64,000 nucleotides of DNA. Origin: Hyphomicrobiales bacterium (GTDB taxonomy: Bacteria; Pseudomonadota; Alphaproteobacteria; Rhizobiales; Ancalomicrobiaceae). Position 1 is the stretch's first letter, and each line of letters starts with the position of its first letter. The DNA is taken from assembly GCA_021286855.1 (NCBI GenBank), contig JAJTBO010000001.1:372001-436000 (forward strand). Direction: 5' to 3'. Positions 24,848 to 33,524 of the stretch are shown piece by piece. Below the pieces are notes generated by a model. It did not search any database. It was not told where the DNA came from and worked only from the letters and a program-made list of their open reading frames with translations. The position numbers and the translations under genes were made by a program.

Positions 24848-27800
24848 ATGGCCACGCTTCTCCTCGCCGCCGCCGGCGCCTCGCTCGGCGGCTCGCTCGG
24901 CGTCGGCGCGACCATCGGTCAGGCGATCGGCGCGGTCGCCGGCGCGGTGATCGACCGCGCGCTCCTGCGCTCCAACGTCTCCCTGTCCGGCTCGCGTCTG
25001 AAGGACCTCGACGTCCAGGCCTCGACCGAAGGCGAGCCGATCCAGCGGGTCTACGGCCGCGTCCGCATCGCCGGTCAGGTCATCTGGGCGACGCGCTACG
25101 AAGAGGAGGCGGTGGTCGAGACGCAGGGCGGCAAGGGCGGCGTCTCCTCGACCACCTGGAATTACTACGGCAACTTCGCCGTCGGCCTCTGCGAGGGACC
25201 GATCCGCCGCATCGCCCGGGTCTGGGCCGACGGCGTCCTGCTCGATCTCGACGCCGTCACCATGCGCGTCCATCTCGGCGGCGAGGATCAGGAGCCGGAC
25301 GCGCTGATCCTCGCCCGTCAGGGCGGCCCCGCGCCGGCCTATCGCGGCCTCGCCTATGTCGTCTTCGAACGGCTCCCGCTCGACGAATGGGGCAATCGGA
25401 TCCCGCAACTCACCTTCGAGGTGATCCGCGTCGTCGACACGCTCGAGGACAAGGTGCGCGCGTTGACCATGATCCCTGGCGCGACCGAATTCGGCTACGC
25501 GACGACGCCCCTCGACCGTTACGTCTCCGGCGCGGCCGTGGCCGAGAATCGGCACGTCACGACGGCGCGGACCGATTTCCTCGCCGCCCTCGACGAGGCG
25601 ACCGAGCTCTGTCCGAACCTGCGTCGGATCGCCGTCGTCGTCGTTTGGTTCGGCGACGATCTGCGCGCCGGCGTCTGCCGGACGACGCCCGGCGTCGAGG
25701 TGCGCGACAAGACCCTCGGCGGCGGCGTGGTCTGGTCCGTCGCCGGCCTCGATCGCGCCTCGGCCCGCCTGATCGCCCGGTTCGACGGCGTGCCCGCCTG
25801 GGGCGGCACCCCGAACGACGCCTCGATCCTGGAGGCGATCGCCGAAATCAGGGCGCGCGGCCTCGCCGTCACCCTCTATCCCTTTGTCGCCATGGACATT
25901 CCCGCCGGCAACGGCCTGCCCGACCCCTGGGGCGGCGGCGAACAGGCGGCCTTTCCCTGGCGTGGCCGCATCACCTGCCATCCCGCGCCGGGCCGCGCCG
26001 GCACCGTCGATCGCACGGCCGAGGCGCGAGCTCAGATCGAAGCCTTCGTCGGCACCGTGCCGACCTCCGCCTTCTCGGTCTCCGCCGGCGTCGTCCACTG
26101 CGCCCGTCCCGGCGAATGGTCGTTCCGGCGCATGATCCTGCACATGGCGCATCTCGCGGTCGCCGCCGGCGGCGTCGACGCCTTCCTGATCGGCTCGGAA
26201 CTGGTCGGGTTGACCCGGGTGCGCGATCAGACCGGCGCCCATCCTTTCGTCGAGGCCCTGACGACCCTCGCCGCCGACGTGCGCGCGGTGCTGGGACCCT
26301 CGACCACGCTCACTTACGGCGCCGACTGGAGCGAATGGTTCGGCCATCATCCCGACGACGGGTCGAACGACGTCGTCTTCCATCTCGATCCGCTCTGGTC
26401 TTCGCCGGCGATCGACGTCGTCGGCATCGACGCCTGGTTTCCGCTGACCGACTGGCGCGTCGGCGATCACCTCGACGCCGATCTCGCCGACCGACCGACC
26501 GACCGCCATCATCTCGACGCCCGCATCGAGGGCGGCGAGAACTACGACTGGTACTACGCCTCCGAGGCCGACCGGCTCGCCCAGACCCGCACGCCGATCG
26601 TCGATACGGCGTATGGCGAGGATTGGGTCTTTCGCCCGAAGGATCTCCGCGCCTGGTGGTCGAACGCCCATCACGATCGCCCCGGCGGCGTGCGATCGGC
26701 GAACGCGACCGGCTGGATCCCGGCGTCGAAGCCGATCTGGATCACCGAGGTCGGTTGCCCGGCGGTCGATCTCGGCGCCAACGAGCCGGCCGCCTTCCCC
26801 GACCCGAAATCGGCCGAATCGCGCCTGCCGTTCTTCTCGTCCGGCGCGCGCGACGACTTCGTCCAGCGCCGCACCCTCGACGTGATCCTCGACCACTGGA
26901 ACGCCGCGCTGCATCCCGCCAACAACCCCGTTTCGCCGGTCACCGGTAGACGCATGGTCGCCGAAGACGCGATTCATCTCTGGGCCTGGGACGCGCGTCC
27001 CTTTCCCGCCTTTCCGAGCGCATCCGACGTCTGGGCCGACGCCTCGGCCTGGGCGACCGGCCACTGGTTGACCGGGCGGCTCGGCGGCGTCTCGATCGAA
27101 GGCCTGATCGCGGCGGTGCTCGCCGACGTCGGTTTCGACGACGCCGAATATCGGGCCGTCGCCGGCCATGTCGACGGTTTCGTCATCGAACGACGCATGT
27201 CGACCCGCGAGGCGCTGGAGCCTGTCCTCGCCGCCTTCGGCGTCGATGCTCTCGACGTCGGCACGGCGCTGCGTTTCGCCGGACGCGATCGCCGGATCGA
27301 TGCGACTTTCTCCGCCGACGACCTCGTCGACGTCGACGGGGAGCCGCTCGTCAAGGTCCGGCGCACCCAGGAGAGCGAGCTGCCGCGCGAGGTCTCGGTC
27401 ACCTTTTCCGACGCCCTGCTCGACCATCGCCGCACCACGGTCTCGATCGGTCGCCGCCTCGGCGGCAGCCGGCGGGTTTCGTCCGCCGATCTCGCCGTGG
27501 TCGCGCCGATCGCCACGATGTGCGGCGTCGCCGACGCCTGGCTCGCCGATCTGTGGGGCGGCCGCACCACCTTCGAGGCGAAGCTCGATCCGACCCGCAT
27601 CGCCATCGAGCCGGGCGACGTGCTCACCCTGGAGGTCGAAGGGCGAGCCGAATGCGTTCTGATCGAGAGCCTGACCGACGGCGCGAGCCGCGCCTTCGAG
27701 GCGCGCAGCCTCGACCGTCGCGCCGTCGCCGCGGCCGGCGCGCTCGGACGCGACCGCGCCGCGACCCTGGCGACGGTCCGCGGCGCGCCGGTCGTCCACG

Positions 27801-28735
27801 TCGTCGACGTCGCCCACGCCGTCGAGGACGCCGATCTGCACCGCCCCTATGTCGCCGCCTGGGCTTCGCCGTGGACCGGACCCCTGTCGGTCCGCCGCAG
27901 TTACGACGACGCCACCGTCGCGGCGATCGCCTCGATCGAGCGCCCGGCCGTGATCGGCGTCACCGTGACCGACCTCGCCCCCGGTCCGGTCGGCGTCTGG
28001 GATCGTGGCGCCACGCTCGACGTCCGTCTGTGGGGCGGCGCGCTCTCCGCGCTCTCCGCGCTCTCCGAGGCTCTGGTGCTCGAAGGCGGCAATCGCGCCG
28101 CGATCCGCTCGGCGAGCGGCGCGTGGGAGATCGTCCAGTTCGTCGACGCCGAGCTGATCGCGACGTCGACCTGGCGGCTCTCCGGCTTCTTGCGCCGTCA
28201 GGGCGGCTCCGACGACGCCGGCGCGACGACGATCGCCGCCGGCAGCCCCTTCGTGCTACTCGACGAACGCCTCGTCCTCCTGCCGATCGCCCGTGAGGAC
28301 GTCGGCCGCGAGATCGCTCTGCGCGTCGGTCCGGCCGCCGAGGCCTATACCTCGGCGAGCTGGGTCTCTCTCACGACGACGCCCGAGGCGCGGGGCCATC
28401 GGCCCTGGAGCCCGGCGCATCTCGCCGCGAAGGTCGATCCGGCCTCCGGCGACGTCGTCGTCACCTGGATCCGGCGCTCCCGCGTCGCCGGCGCCGACGC
28501 CTGGTCGCTGCTCGAGGTCCCCCTCGGCGCGGCGAGCGAACGCTGGCGGCTCACCCTCGTCCGCGACGGCGCGACCCTGGCGAACGTCGAGACGAGCGAA
28601 GCGACCTGGACCTGGGCCCGCGCCGATCGCGACGCCGCCCTCGGCGCGGCGCGCGCCGACGTCGACCTGACCGTCGTCCAGATCGACCCCGAATGGGGCG
28701 AGGGAACCCCGCGCAGCGTCGTCGTTCGGATCTGA
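24848..28735 (+). CDS. GTA megatron / host-specificity tail protein (g15)
   Basis: A 1295-residue protein, the largest of the cluster, equivalent to RcGTA g15. The N terminus has a Gly/Ala-rich segment (LLLAAAGASLGGSLGVGATI, about 4-23) and a phage tail-type beta region. A TIM-barrel glycosidase-like domain spans roughly residues 400-720, with IGSELVGLTRVRDQTG, TYGADWSEWFG and IDVVGIDAWFPLTDWR. The C-terminal half has phage-tail_3-like and beta-sandwich stretches. It forms the tail-tip plug and contacts the recipient envelope. The frame is intact over its whole length, which argues against a decayed cluster. Confidence 0.92.
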   Translation: MATLLLAAAGASLGGSLGVGATIGQAIGAVAGAVIDRALLRSNVSLSGSRLKDLDVQASTEGEPIQRVYGRVRIAGQVIWATRYEEEAVVETQGGKGGVSSTTWNYYGNFAVGLCEGPIRRIARVWADGVLLDLDAVTMRVHLGGEDQEPDALILARQGGPAPAYRGLAYVVFERLPLDEWGNRIPQLTFEVIRVVDTLEDKVRALTMIPGATEFGYATTPLDRYVSGAAVAENRHVTTARTDFLAALDEATELCPNLRRIAVVVVWFGDDLRAGVCRTTPGVEVRDKTLGGGVVWSVAGLDRASARLIARFDGVPAWGGTPNDASILEAIAEIRARGLAVTLYPFVAMDIPAGNGLPDPWGGGEQAAFPWRGRITCHPAPGRAGTVDRTAEARAQIEAFVGTVPTSAFSVSAGVVHCARPGEWSFRRMILHMAHLAVAAGGVDAFLIGSELVGLTRVRDQTGAHPFVEALTTLAADVRAVLGPSTTLTYGADWSEWFGHHPDDGSNDVVFHLDPLWSSPAIDVVGIDAWFPLTDWRVGDHLDADLADRPTDRHHLDARIEGGENYDWYYASEADRLAQTRTPIVDTAYGEDWVFRPKDLRAWWSNAHHDRPGGVRSANATGWIPASKPIWITEVGCPAVDLGANEPAAFPDPKSAESRLPFFSSGARDDFVQRRTLDVILDHWNAALHPANNPVSPVTGRRMVAEDAIHLWAWDARPFPAFPSASDVWADASAWATGHWLTGRLGGVSIEGLIAAVLADVGFDDAEYRAVAGHVDGFVIERRMSTREALEPVLAAFGVDALDVGTALRFAGRDRRIDATFSADDLVDVDGEPLVKVRRTQESELPREVSVTFSDALLDHRRTTVSIGRRLGGSRRVSSADLAVVAPIATMCGVADAWLADLWGGRTTFEAKLDPTRIAIEPGDVLTLEVEGRAECVLIESLTDGASRAFEARSLDRRAVAAAGALGRDRAATLATVRGAPVVHVVDVAHAVEDADLHRPYVAAWASPWTGPLSVRRSYDDATVAAIASIERPAVIGVTVTDLAPGPVGVWDRGATLDVRLWGGALSALSALSEALVLEGGNRAAIRSASGAWEIVQFVDAELIATSTWRLSGFLRRQGGSDDAGATTIAAGSPFVLLDERLVLLPIAREDVGREIALRVGPAAEAYTSASWVSLTTTPEARGHRPWSPAHLAAKVDPASGDVVVTWIRRSRVAGADAWSLLEVPLGAASERWRLTLVRDGATLANVETSEATWTWARADRDAALGAARADVDLTVVQIDPEWGEGTPRSVVVRI

Positions 28736-28792
28736 ACGGCCGCGACCGACCCACCGACGACCCCGCGCCGCGCGCCGGGGCGGAGATTGTCC

Positions 28793-30124
28793 ATGTCCAC
28801 CACCCCCCGTCTCGTCCTGCCCGTCCTGGAGGCGTCGCAGGCGCAGAAGCACGTCACCATGAACGAGGCGTTGTTGCGTCTCGACGAGACGGTGCAGCTC
28901 GCCGTCGCCGACCGCGATCTCGCCGCGCCCCCCGCCGATCCTGCGACCGGCTCCCGCTACCTCGTCGCCGCCGGCGCGTCCGGCGCCTGGGCAGGCGGGG
29001 AGGGCGCCGTCGCCTGCGAACGCGACGGCGTCTGGGACATCCTTAAGCCGCGCGCCGGCTGGCTCTGCTGGGTCGAGGACGAGGCCTGCCTGTTGATCCA
29101 CGACGGCGCGTCCTGGCGCGACGCCGCGGATGCCGCCGGTTGGCTGAAGGCGTCCGCCCTCGCCGATGGGTCGATCGCCCGTCTCGGCGTCGCCACGACC
29201 CCCGACGCGACCAACCGCTTCGCCGTCAAGGCCGACGCCGCGCTCTTCGCCGGCGACGCCGTCGCCGGTTCCGGCGACATGCGTCTCTGCCTCGACAAGA
29301 CCGCGGCCGGCCGCGACGCCGCCCTGCTCTTCGAGACCGGTTGGAGCGGCCGGGCGCTCCTCGGCCTCCTCGGCGACGACGACTTCTCGATCAAGGTCTC
29401 CGCCGACGGCGCGAGCTGGACCGAGGCGCTGCGGATCGCCGCCGCCACCGGCCGGATCGGCCTTCCCACCGGGGCGCTGGCCGGCGGCGGCCGTCTCCTC
29501 TCCACCCGTCTCTTCACCGCGAGTGGAACCTGGACCAAGCCGACCGGCGTCCGCTTCGCCCTGGTCTGGGCGCTCGGCGGCGGCGGTGGCGGCGGCGGCG
29601 CGGCGGGCGTGGCTTCCGCCGGCGCGGCCGGCGGCGGCGGCGGCGCGGGCGGTTTCGCGATGCGCCTTCTCGACGTCTCGGCGGTCTCCTCCCGCGCTGT
29701 CGCGATCGGCGCGGGCGGTGGCGGCGGCGCGGCCTCCGGCGCGGCCGGCGGGACCGGCGGAGCCACCTCCTTCGGCGCGGACGTCGTCGTCCAGGGCGGC
29801 GCCGGCGGCTCCGGCATGGCGGCCGGGAGTTTCGCCACCGCCGTCACCGGCGGTCTCGGCGGAACCGCGACCGCCGGCGATCCCGCCTTCGCCGGCGCGC
29901 CCGGCGACGCCGGCCTGCGCTTCGACGCCGCCAACGTCCTTTCCGGCTCTGGCGCGGCGTCGTTCTTCGGCGGCGGCGCGCGCGGCAACGTCGGCGCCGT
30001 CGCCGGCTCGATCGCTTCGGCCCCCGGCTCGGGCGGCTCGGGCGCGGCCGTCGCCGCGTCGGCGACGGGCCTCGCCGGCGGTTCCGGCGCGGCCGGCCTG
30101 ATCTGGATCTGGGAATTCGAATGA
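28793..30124 (+). CDS. DUF2793 tail fibre protein with glycine-rich tip
   Basis: A 443-residue protein. Residues 1-110 are DUF2793 (TPRLVLPVLEASQAQKHVTM, VACERDGVWDILKPRAGWLC). A middle region carries WSGRALLGLLGDDDF, and the C-terminal third (about 235-440) is a glycine/alanine-rich domain with runs such as GGGGGGGGAAG and TGGATSFGADVV, like glycine-rich tail fibre tips. The RcGTA tail fibre rcc00171 has a DUF2793 domain, but there it is encoded away from the main cluster. ATG 28793 is preferred over TTG 28787. Confidence 0.82.
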   Translation: MSTTPRLVLPVLEASQAQKHVTMNEALLRLDETVQLAVADRDLAAPPADPATGSRYLVAAGASGAWAGGEGAVACERDGVWDILKPRAGWLCWVEDEACLLIHDGASWRDAADAAGWLKASALADGSIARLGVATTPDATNRFAVKADAALFAGDAVAGSGDMRLCLDKTAAGRDAALLFETGWSGRALLGLLGDDDFSIKVSADGASWTEALRIAAATGRIGLPTGALAGGGRLLSTRLFTASGTWTKPTGVRFALVWALGGGGGGGGAAGVASAGAAGGGGGAGGFAMRLLDVSAVSSRAVAIGAGGGGGAASGAAGGTGGATSFGADVVVQGGAGGSGMAAGSFATAVTGGLGGTATAGDPAFAGAPGDAGLRFDAANVLSGSGAASFFGGGARGNVGAVAGSIASAPGSGGSGAAVAASATGLAGGSGAAGLIWIWEFE

Positions 30125-30176
30125 CCGCTTCGGCGCGTCGCCCTCCCGCCCTCCGTCACGTCTCGAGGATCCCTGC

Positions 30177-30521
30177 ATGACCTATGACAGCAAGTCCGAC
30201 CGCTTCGGTTCGGCCAACCCCACCCGCCAGTCGCCGGCGGTCGATGCGGTCAAGTTGACCGCCGCCATGCTCTCCGACTCCGCCGACCTCGCCACCTACG
30301 CCAAGGCCCTGCGCGTGTGGAACGGGTCGAGCGCGGCGATCACCCTCGCGGCGACGCCGCTCGCCGCGGCGAGCGACGCGACCGTCGTGCCGATCACGGT
30401 GCCCGCCGGCGTCGCCTCCTATGAGCCGATCTCCGCCCGCCGCATCTGGTCGACGGGCTCCACCGGCCTCGCCGCCGCGCTGGCGGCCGGCACGGCCGAG
30501 GTCCTGATCCTGACTCTGTGA
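30177..30521 (+). CDS. GTA head-spike base protein (GhsA / Rcc01079-like)
   Basis: A 114-residue beta-rich protein matching the spike base family of RcGTA rcc01079: NPTRQSPAVDAVKLTAAMLS, VWNGSSAAITLAATPLAAAS, and PAGVASYEPISARRIWSTGS. In R. capsulatus the head spike binds recipient capsule. It lies upstream of the probable spike fibre gene, with which it is nearly contiguous, so the two are probably made together. Confidence 0.78.
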   Translation: MTYDSKSDRFGSANPTRQSPAVDAVKLTAAMLSDSADLATYAKALRVWNGSSAAITLAATPLAAASDATVVPITVPAGVASYEPISARRIWSTGSTGLAAALAAGTAEVLILTL

Positions 30522-30529
30522 GGCGTCCC

Positions 30530-31810
30530 ATGTTCGGTCTCGGTCTGTCGCTTCCGACCATTTCCGGCCAGGGCAGGACGTCGCTCTGGTTTCGGTCTTC
30601 CGCGAACCTCCTGGACGGCGTCGCGCCCGGCGTGTTCGTCGACGTCCTGAACCAGCGCCACGCCCTGGCCGGCGTCGGCGGTCGGGCGCTCTCCGACCTT
30701 CTGACCAACGCCAACGCGTCCACCGCCTGCACGCGGATCAACTCCGCCGGCCAGCTCGTCGCCTGCGCCGCCGGCGAGCTGCGCGTCGACTGGACGGGCG
30801 GCATGCCGGAGCTGCTCGCCGAAGGCCCGGCGCAGAACCTGGTCACGTCGGCCGACGTCACGACGTGGAGCAGCGGCGGCGCTCTCGCCGCCGCGTCGGC
30901 GGTTCTGCTGCTCGGGCGGCCCGCGTGGAAGATCTACCAGTCGACGTCGTCGGTCTACCAGTCGCGCTTCGTCCAGCCGACCGCGTCGGCGGCGACGACC
31001 TACACCCGCTCGGTCTATCTGAAGAGCGACGGCCATCGCTGGGTCTACCTCCAGCAGTTCGACGGGACCAACAATCTCGGAGCTTGGTTCGATCTGCAGA
31101 ACGGCGCGGTCGGAACCGTGAACGCCGGCATGACCGCCAAGATCGAGGCGACCGCCGAGACGGGCGTCTACCGCTGTTCGGTGACGAACACGACGCCGGC
31201 CGGCGCGACGAAGGAGCGACTTCAGATCAGCCTCGCGCAGACGGACGGCGGTTACCCGAGCTATGCGGGCGACGGCGTCTCCGGCGTCCTGGCCATGGGG
31301 CCTCAGCTGGAGGCCGGAGCCGTCGCCACGTCCTACATCCCGACCTCCGGCACGGCAGTCGCCCGCACCGCCGACCTGATCCAATTGGCCTCGGCCGTCG
31401 CGAGCGTGTTGCAGGCTGCGGGAACGGCGGTGGCGTGGCGGGGCTCGACCGTCACCGCGGCGACCGGGCGCATCCTTCTCGGCGGACCGTCCGGGGCGAA
31501 GCTCCTCGGCTCCGATGCGACGACGGCCTCGACCCTGGTCTCGCAGGTCCACACGATCGCCGCGTCCGCTCTTCCGGGCTCGCTCGGCGTCTGCGTCGGC
31601 TGGGGCGCCTCCGGCACGATCGGCTCGAACCTCGGGTCGACGCCCTTGGCCACGACGGCCCTGACGACGACGCCGACCGGCGTCTTCCTCGGCCCCTCGA
31701 CCGGCCTCGTCGCCGGTCAGATCCTCCGCCTCCGACAGTTGGTCGGCTGGTCGCTCGCCGATCGGCCGACGTCGGCCGGCGTCCAATCCCAAGCGAGGCT
31801 CTCGGCATGA
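30530..31810 (+). CDS. Phage/GTA head-spike fibre protein (GhsB-like)
   Basis: A 426-residue beta-rich protein with DWTGGMPELLAEGPAQNLVT followed by a lectin/carbohydrate-binding-like beta-sandwich (about 130-270, TYTRSVYLKSDGHRWVYLQQ, ETGVYRCSVTNTTPAG, GPQLEAGAVATSYIPTSG). This architecture is that of phage head spike fibre proteins. Placement after the GhsA-like gene supports a capsule-binding spike. ATG 30530 chosen (GTG 30518 overlaps the previous stop). It overlaps the next gene as ATGA. Confidence 0.72.
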   Translation: MFGLGLSLPTISGQGRTSLWFRSSANLLDGVAPGVFVDVLNQRHALAGVGGRALSDLLTNANASTACTRINSAGQLVACAAGELRVDWTGGMPELLAEGPAQNLVTSADVTTWSSGGALAAASAVLLLGRPAWKIYQSTSSVYQSRFVQPTASAATTYTRSVYLKSDGHRWVYLQQFDGTNNLGAWFDLQNGAVGTVNAGMTAKIEATAETGVYRCSVTNTTPAGATKERLQISLAQTDGGYPSYAGDGVSGVLAMGPQLEAGAVATSYIPTSGTAVARTADLIQLASAVASVLQAAGTAVAWRGSTVTAATGRILLGGPSGAKLLGSDATTASTLVSQVHTIAASALPGSLGVCVGWGASGTIGSNLGSTPLATTALTTTPTGVFLGPSTGLVAGQILRLRQLVGWSLADRPTSAGVQSQARLSA

Positions 31811-32118
31811 AGACGTTGTTTCTCCGCTTCCCCGACGAAGCGGCGGCGCTCGCCGCCTTCTCCACGGTCACCGGACAAGAGGTCGCTACGCTCGGCGACG
31901 TCCCTCCGAAGGTGGTCGTCTCCGGGATGCTCTGCGACGTCGATCCGATCGGGGCGCTGACCCACGCCACCGGCTCGGTCGACGCCGAGGGCGCGCCCAT
32001 CGTCGAGCCGGTCGAGGGCTGGCACGCCAACGTCTGGACGCCCGACGAGGCCGTGACGCCGGAGGCGTTCGCCGCCGTCGAAGTCTTTCCCGCCACCCCG
32101 GACCGTGTCTTCGGCTGA
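31807..32118 (+). CDS. Small phage-type accessory protein, unknown function
   Basis: A 103-residue protein starting at ATG 31807, within the stop of the spike fibre gene (ATGA), so translationally coupled. Motifs: MKTLFLRFPDEAAALAAFST and VEGWHANVWTPDEAV. Similar short proteins accompany tail or spike genes in phages of Rhizobiales as I recall them. Possibly a fibre chaperone, but that is inference. Confidence 0.6.
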   Translation: MKTLFLRFPDEAAALAAFSTVTGQEVATLGDVPPKVVVSGMLCDVDPIGALTHATGSVDAEGAPIVEPVEGWHANVWTPDEAVTPEAFAAVEVFPATPDRVFG

Positions 32119-32251
32119 TCCGCCGCACCGTCCTCCACACCGGGCGGCGCGGGCGACGACCCACCGGTCTCTCGATCGAGCCCCTCAGGGACGCATCGAG
32201 CGGCTCCTCGCGATCTTCGGATCGCCTCCTCCCCACAGAAGGGAACGTCCC

Positions 32252-32437
32252 ATGAAGGGCTATCGCACCATCACCCTCAACGTCCTCGCCACCGTCGTCG
32301 GCGCGTTGATGACCACCGACTGGGGTTCCGTCGCCGACGCCCACACCGCCGGCGTCGTCGTCGGCGGGCTCGGTCTCGCCAACACGGTGTTGCGCTTCTT
32401 CACCGACGGACCGATCGGCGGCGGCCGCGAGGCCTGA
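32252..32437 (+). CDS. Holin-like small membrane protein
   Basis: A 61-residue protein with two hydrophobic segments (ITLNVLATVVGALM, 7-20, and TAGVVVGGLGLANTVLRFF, 32-50), N terminus MKGYRT and a short charged C terminus. Size and two-TM plan fit small phage holins found near tail genes; the endolysin partner is not seen, although the g14 peptidase could cut wall. An AGAAGGGA ribosome site precedes it. Last gene of the GTA cluster. A lysis role is inferred. Confidence 0.55.
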   Translation: MKGYRTITLNVLATVVGALMTTDWGSVADAHTAGVVVGGLGLANTVLRFFTDGPIGGGREA

Positions 32438-32454
32438 GGGCGGTCTGCTCGGTT

Positions 32455-32472
32455 CGTTCAGTCGCCGTTCAG
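32455..32472 (+). promoter_or_regulatory. CGTTCAG direct repeat upstream of feuN
   Basis: CGTTCAG (32455-32461), four bases TCGC, CGTTCAG (32466-32472): a perfect 7-bp direct repeat with an 11-bp period, the arrangement used by OmpR/PhoP-family regulators. It lies 23 nt before the feuN start, so autoregulation by the FeuP-like protein encoded downstream is plausible. A near-identical repeat occurs at 3597-3614. Confidence 0.6.
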
Positions 32473-32494
32473 GGCGGCGCGGCGAGGATGCGGC

Positions 32495-32803
32495 ATGCTT
32501 CTTCGTCGCGCCGCGCCGCTCCTGTTCGTCATGCTCGCGTCGATCTCCCTCGTGCGGGCCGACGACGGCGGACGCGACGGGGAATGCCTCGCGCCGGCCG
32601 CGATCGATCGCGCCCTTCGCGAAGGCGACGCGGCGCGTTTCGCCGAGGTCGTTCGCGGCCTCGACGGCGACGTCGTCCAGGCCCGCCTGTGCCGCGGCGA
32701 ACGCGGTCTCGTCTATCGTGTCGTGGTGGTCGATCGGAACGGCCGCGTCCGTCGGCTCGTCCTCGATGCGTCGAACGGCCGCCTCGTGTACGATGGCCGT
32801 TGA
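32495..32803 (+). CDS. feuN: FeuN-like periplasmic modulator, PepSY-type
   Basis: A 102-residue exported protein: signal peptide about 1-23 (LRRAAPLLFVMLASISLVRA), then a small PepSY-like domain with two Cys (GECLAPA and ARLCRGERG) and GLVYRVVVVDRNGRVRRLVL at the end. It lies immediately before the FeuP/FeuQ-like genes, the place of the small periplasmic modulator FeuN in Sinorhizobium, so it may restrain the kinase from the periplasm. The gene symbol rests on position and type. Confidence 0.65.
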   Translation: MLLRRAAPLLFVMLASISLVRADDGGRDGECLAPAAIDRALREGDAARFAEVVRGLDGDVVQARLCRGERGLVYRVVVVDRNGRVRRLVLDASNGRLVYDGR

Positions 32804-32858
32804 GGAGGCGTCCCGAGGAGACGCCGCATCGAAGACCCGCCGCATCGAGGACCCGGAC

Positions 32859-33524
32859 GTGCGCCTGTTGATCGTCGAAGACGACCGCAATCTCAATCGC
32901 CAGCTCGTCGAGGCCTTTCGCGAGGCGGAATATGCGGTCGACGCCGCCTTCGACGGCGTCGAGGGACATTATCTCGGCGACACCGAGCCCTATGACGCGG
33001 TCGTCCTCGACATCGGCCTGCCGGAGATGGACGGCGTCACCGTGCTCGAGAGGTGGCGGCGCGCCGGCCGCGCCATGCCGGTGTTGCTGCTGACCGCCCG
33101 CGACCGTTGGTCCGACAAGGTCGCCGGCATCGACGCCGGCGCCGACGACTACGTCGCCAAGCCGTTCCACATGGAGGAGGTGCTCGCCCGCGTCCGCGCC
33201 CTGGTGCGCCGGGCCGCCGGCCGCGCCAGCAACGAGATGCGCGTCGGCTGCGTCGTCTGCGACACCCGCTCCGGTCGCGTCACCGTCGACGGCGCCTCGG
33301 TCAAACTGACCTCGCACGAATATCGACTGCTCGCCTATCTGATGCTCCATCAGGGCCGCGTGGTCTCGCGCACCGAACTCGTCGAACATCTCTACGATCA
33401 GGATTTCGATCGTGATTCCAACACGATCGAGGTCTTCGTCGGACGCCTGCGCAAGAAGCTCGGCGAGGGCGTGATCGAAACCGTGCGCGGTCTCGGCTAC
33501 ACCGTGGGCGCCGAGTCGAAATGA
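32859..33524 (+). CDS. feuP: FeuP-like OmpR-family response regulator
   Basis: A 221-residue response regulator. The receiver domain has the acidic pair in IVEDDR, phospho-acceptor Asp51 (VVLDIGLPEMDG) and Lys in DDYVAKPF. The C-terminal winged helix has LTSHEYRLLAYLMLHQGRVV and TIEVFVGRLRKKLG. GTG at 32859 is preferred, since GAGG is 8 nt upstream and the protein then starts VRLLIVEDD; an ATG at 32793 overlaps feuN and would add 22 residues. The order feuP-feuQ upstream of cyc genes is known in rhizobia. Stop overlaps feuQ as ATGA. Confidence 0.87.
   Translation: MRLLIVEDDRNLNRQLVEAFREAEYAVDAAFDGVEGHYLGDTEPYDAVVLDIGLPEMDGVTVLERWRRAGRAMPVLLLTARDRWSDKVAGIDAGADDYVAKPFHMEEVLARVRALVRRAAGRASNEMRVGCVVCDTRSGRVTVDGASVKLTSHEYRLLAYLMLHQGRVVSRTELVEHLYDQDFDRDSNTIEVFVGRLRKKLGEGVIETVRGLGYTVGAESK

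Noticed and set aside
24353..27841. 1162-codon open frame opposite g15
   Set aside because: Antisense of megatron; GC-rich codons keep the opposite frame open. No conserved domain visible.
13927..32437. Reading the cluster as a prophage
   Set aside because: No integrase, repressor, replication or lysogeny genes and a short tape measure; gene order is that of alphaproteobacterial GTAs.
32455..32472. Reading the CGTTCAG repeat as a phage att site
   Set aside because: It is a short tandem repeat before a two-component operon with no second copy at the other end of the GTA cluster.
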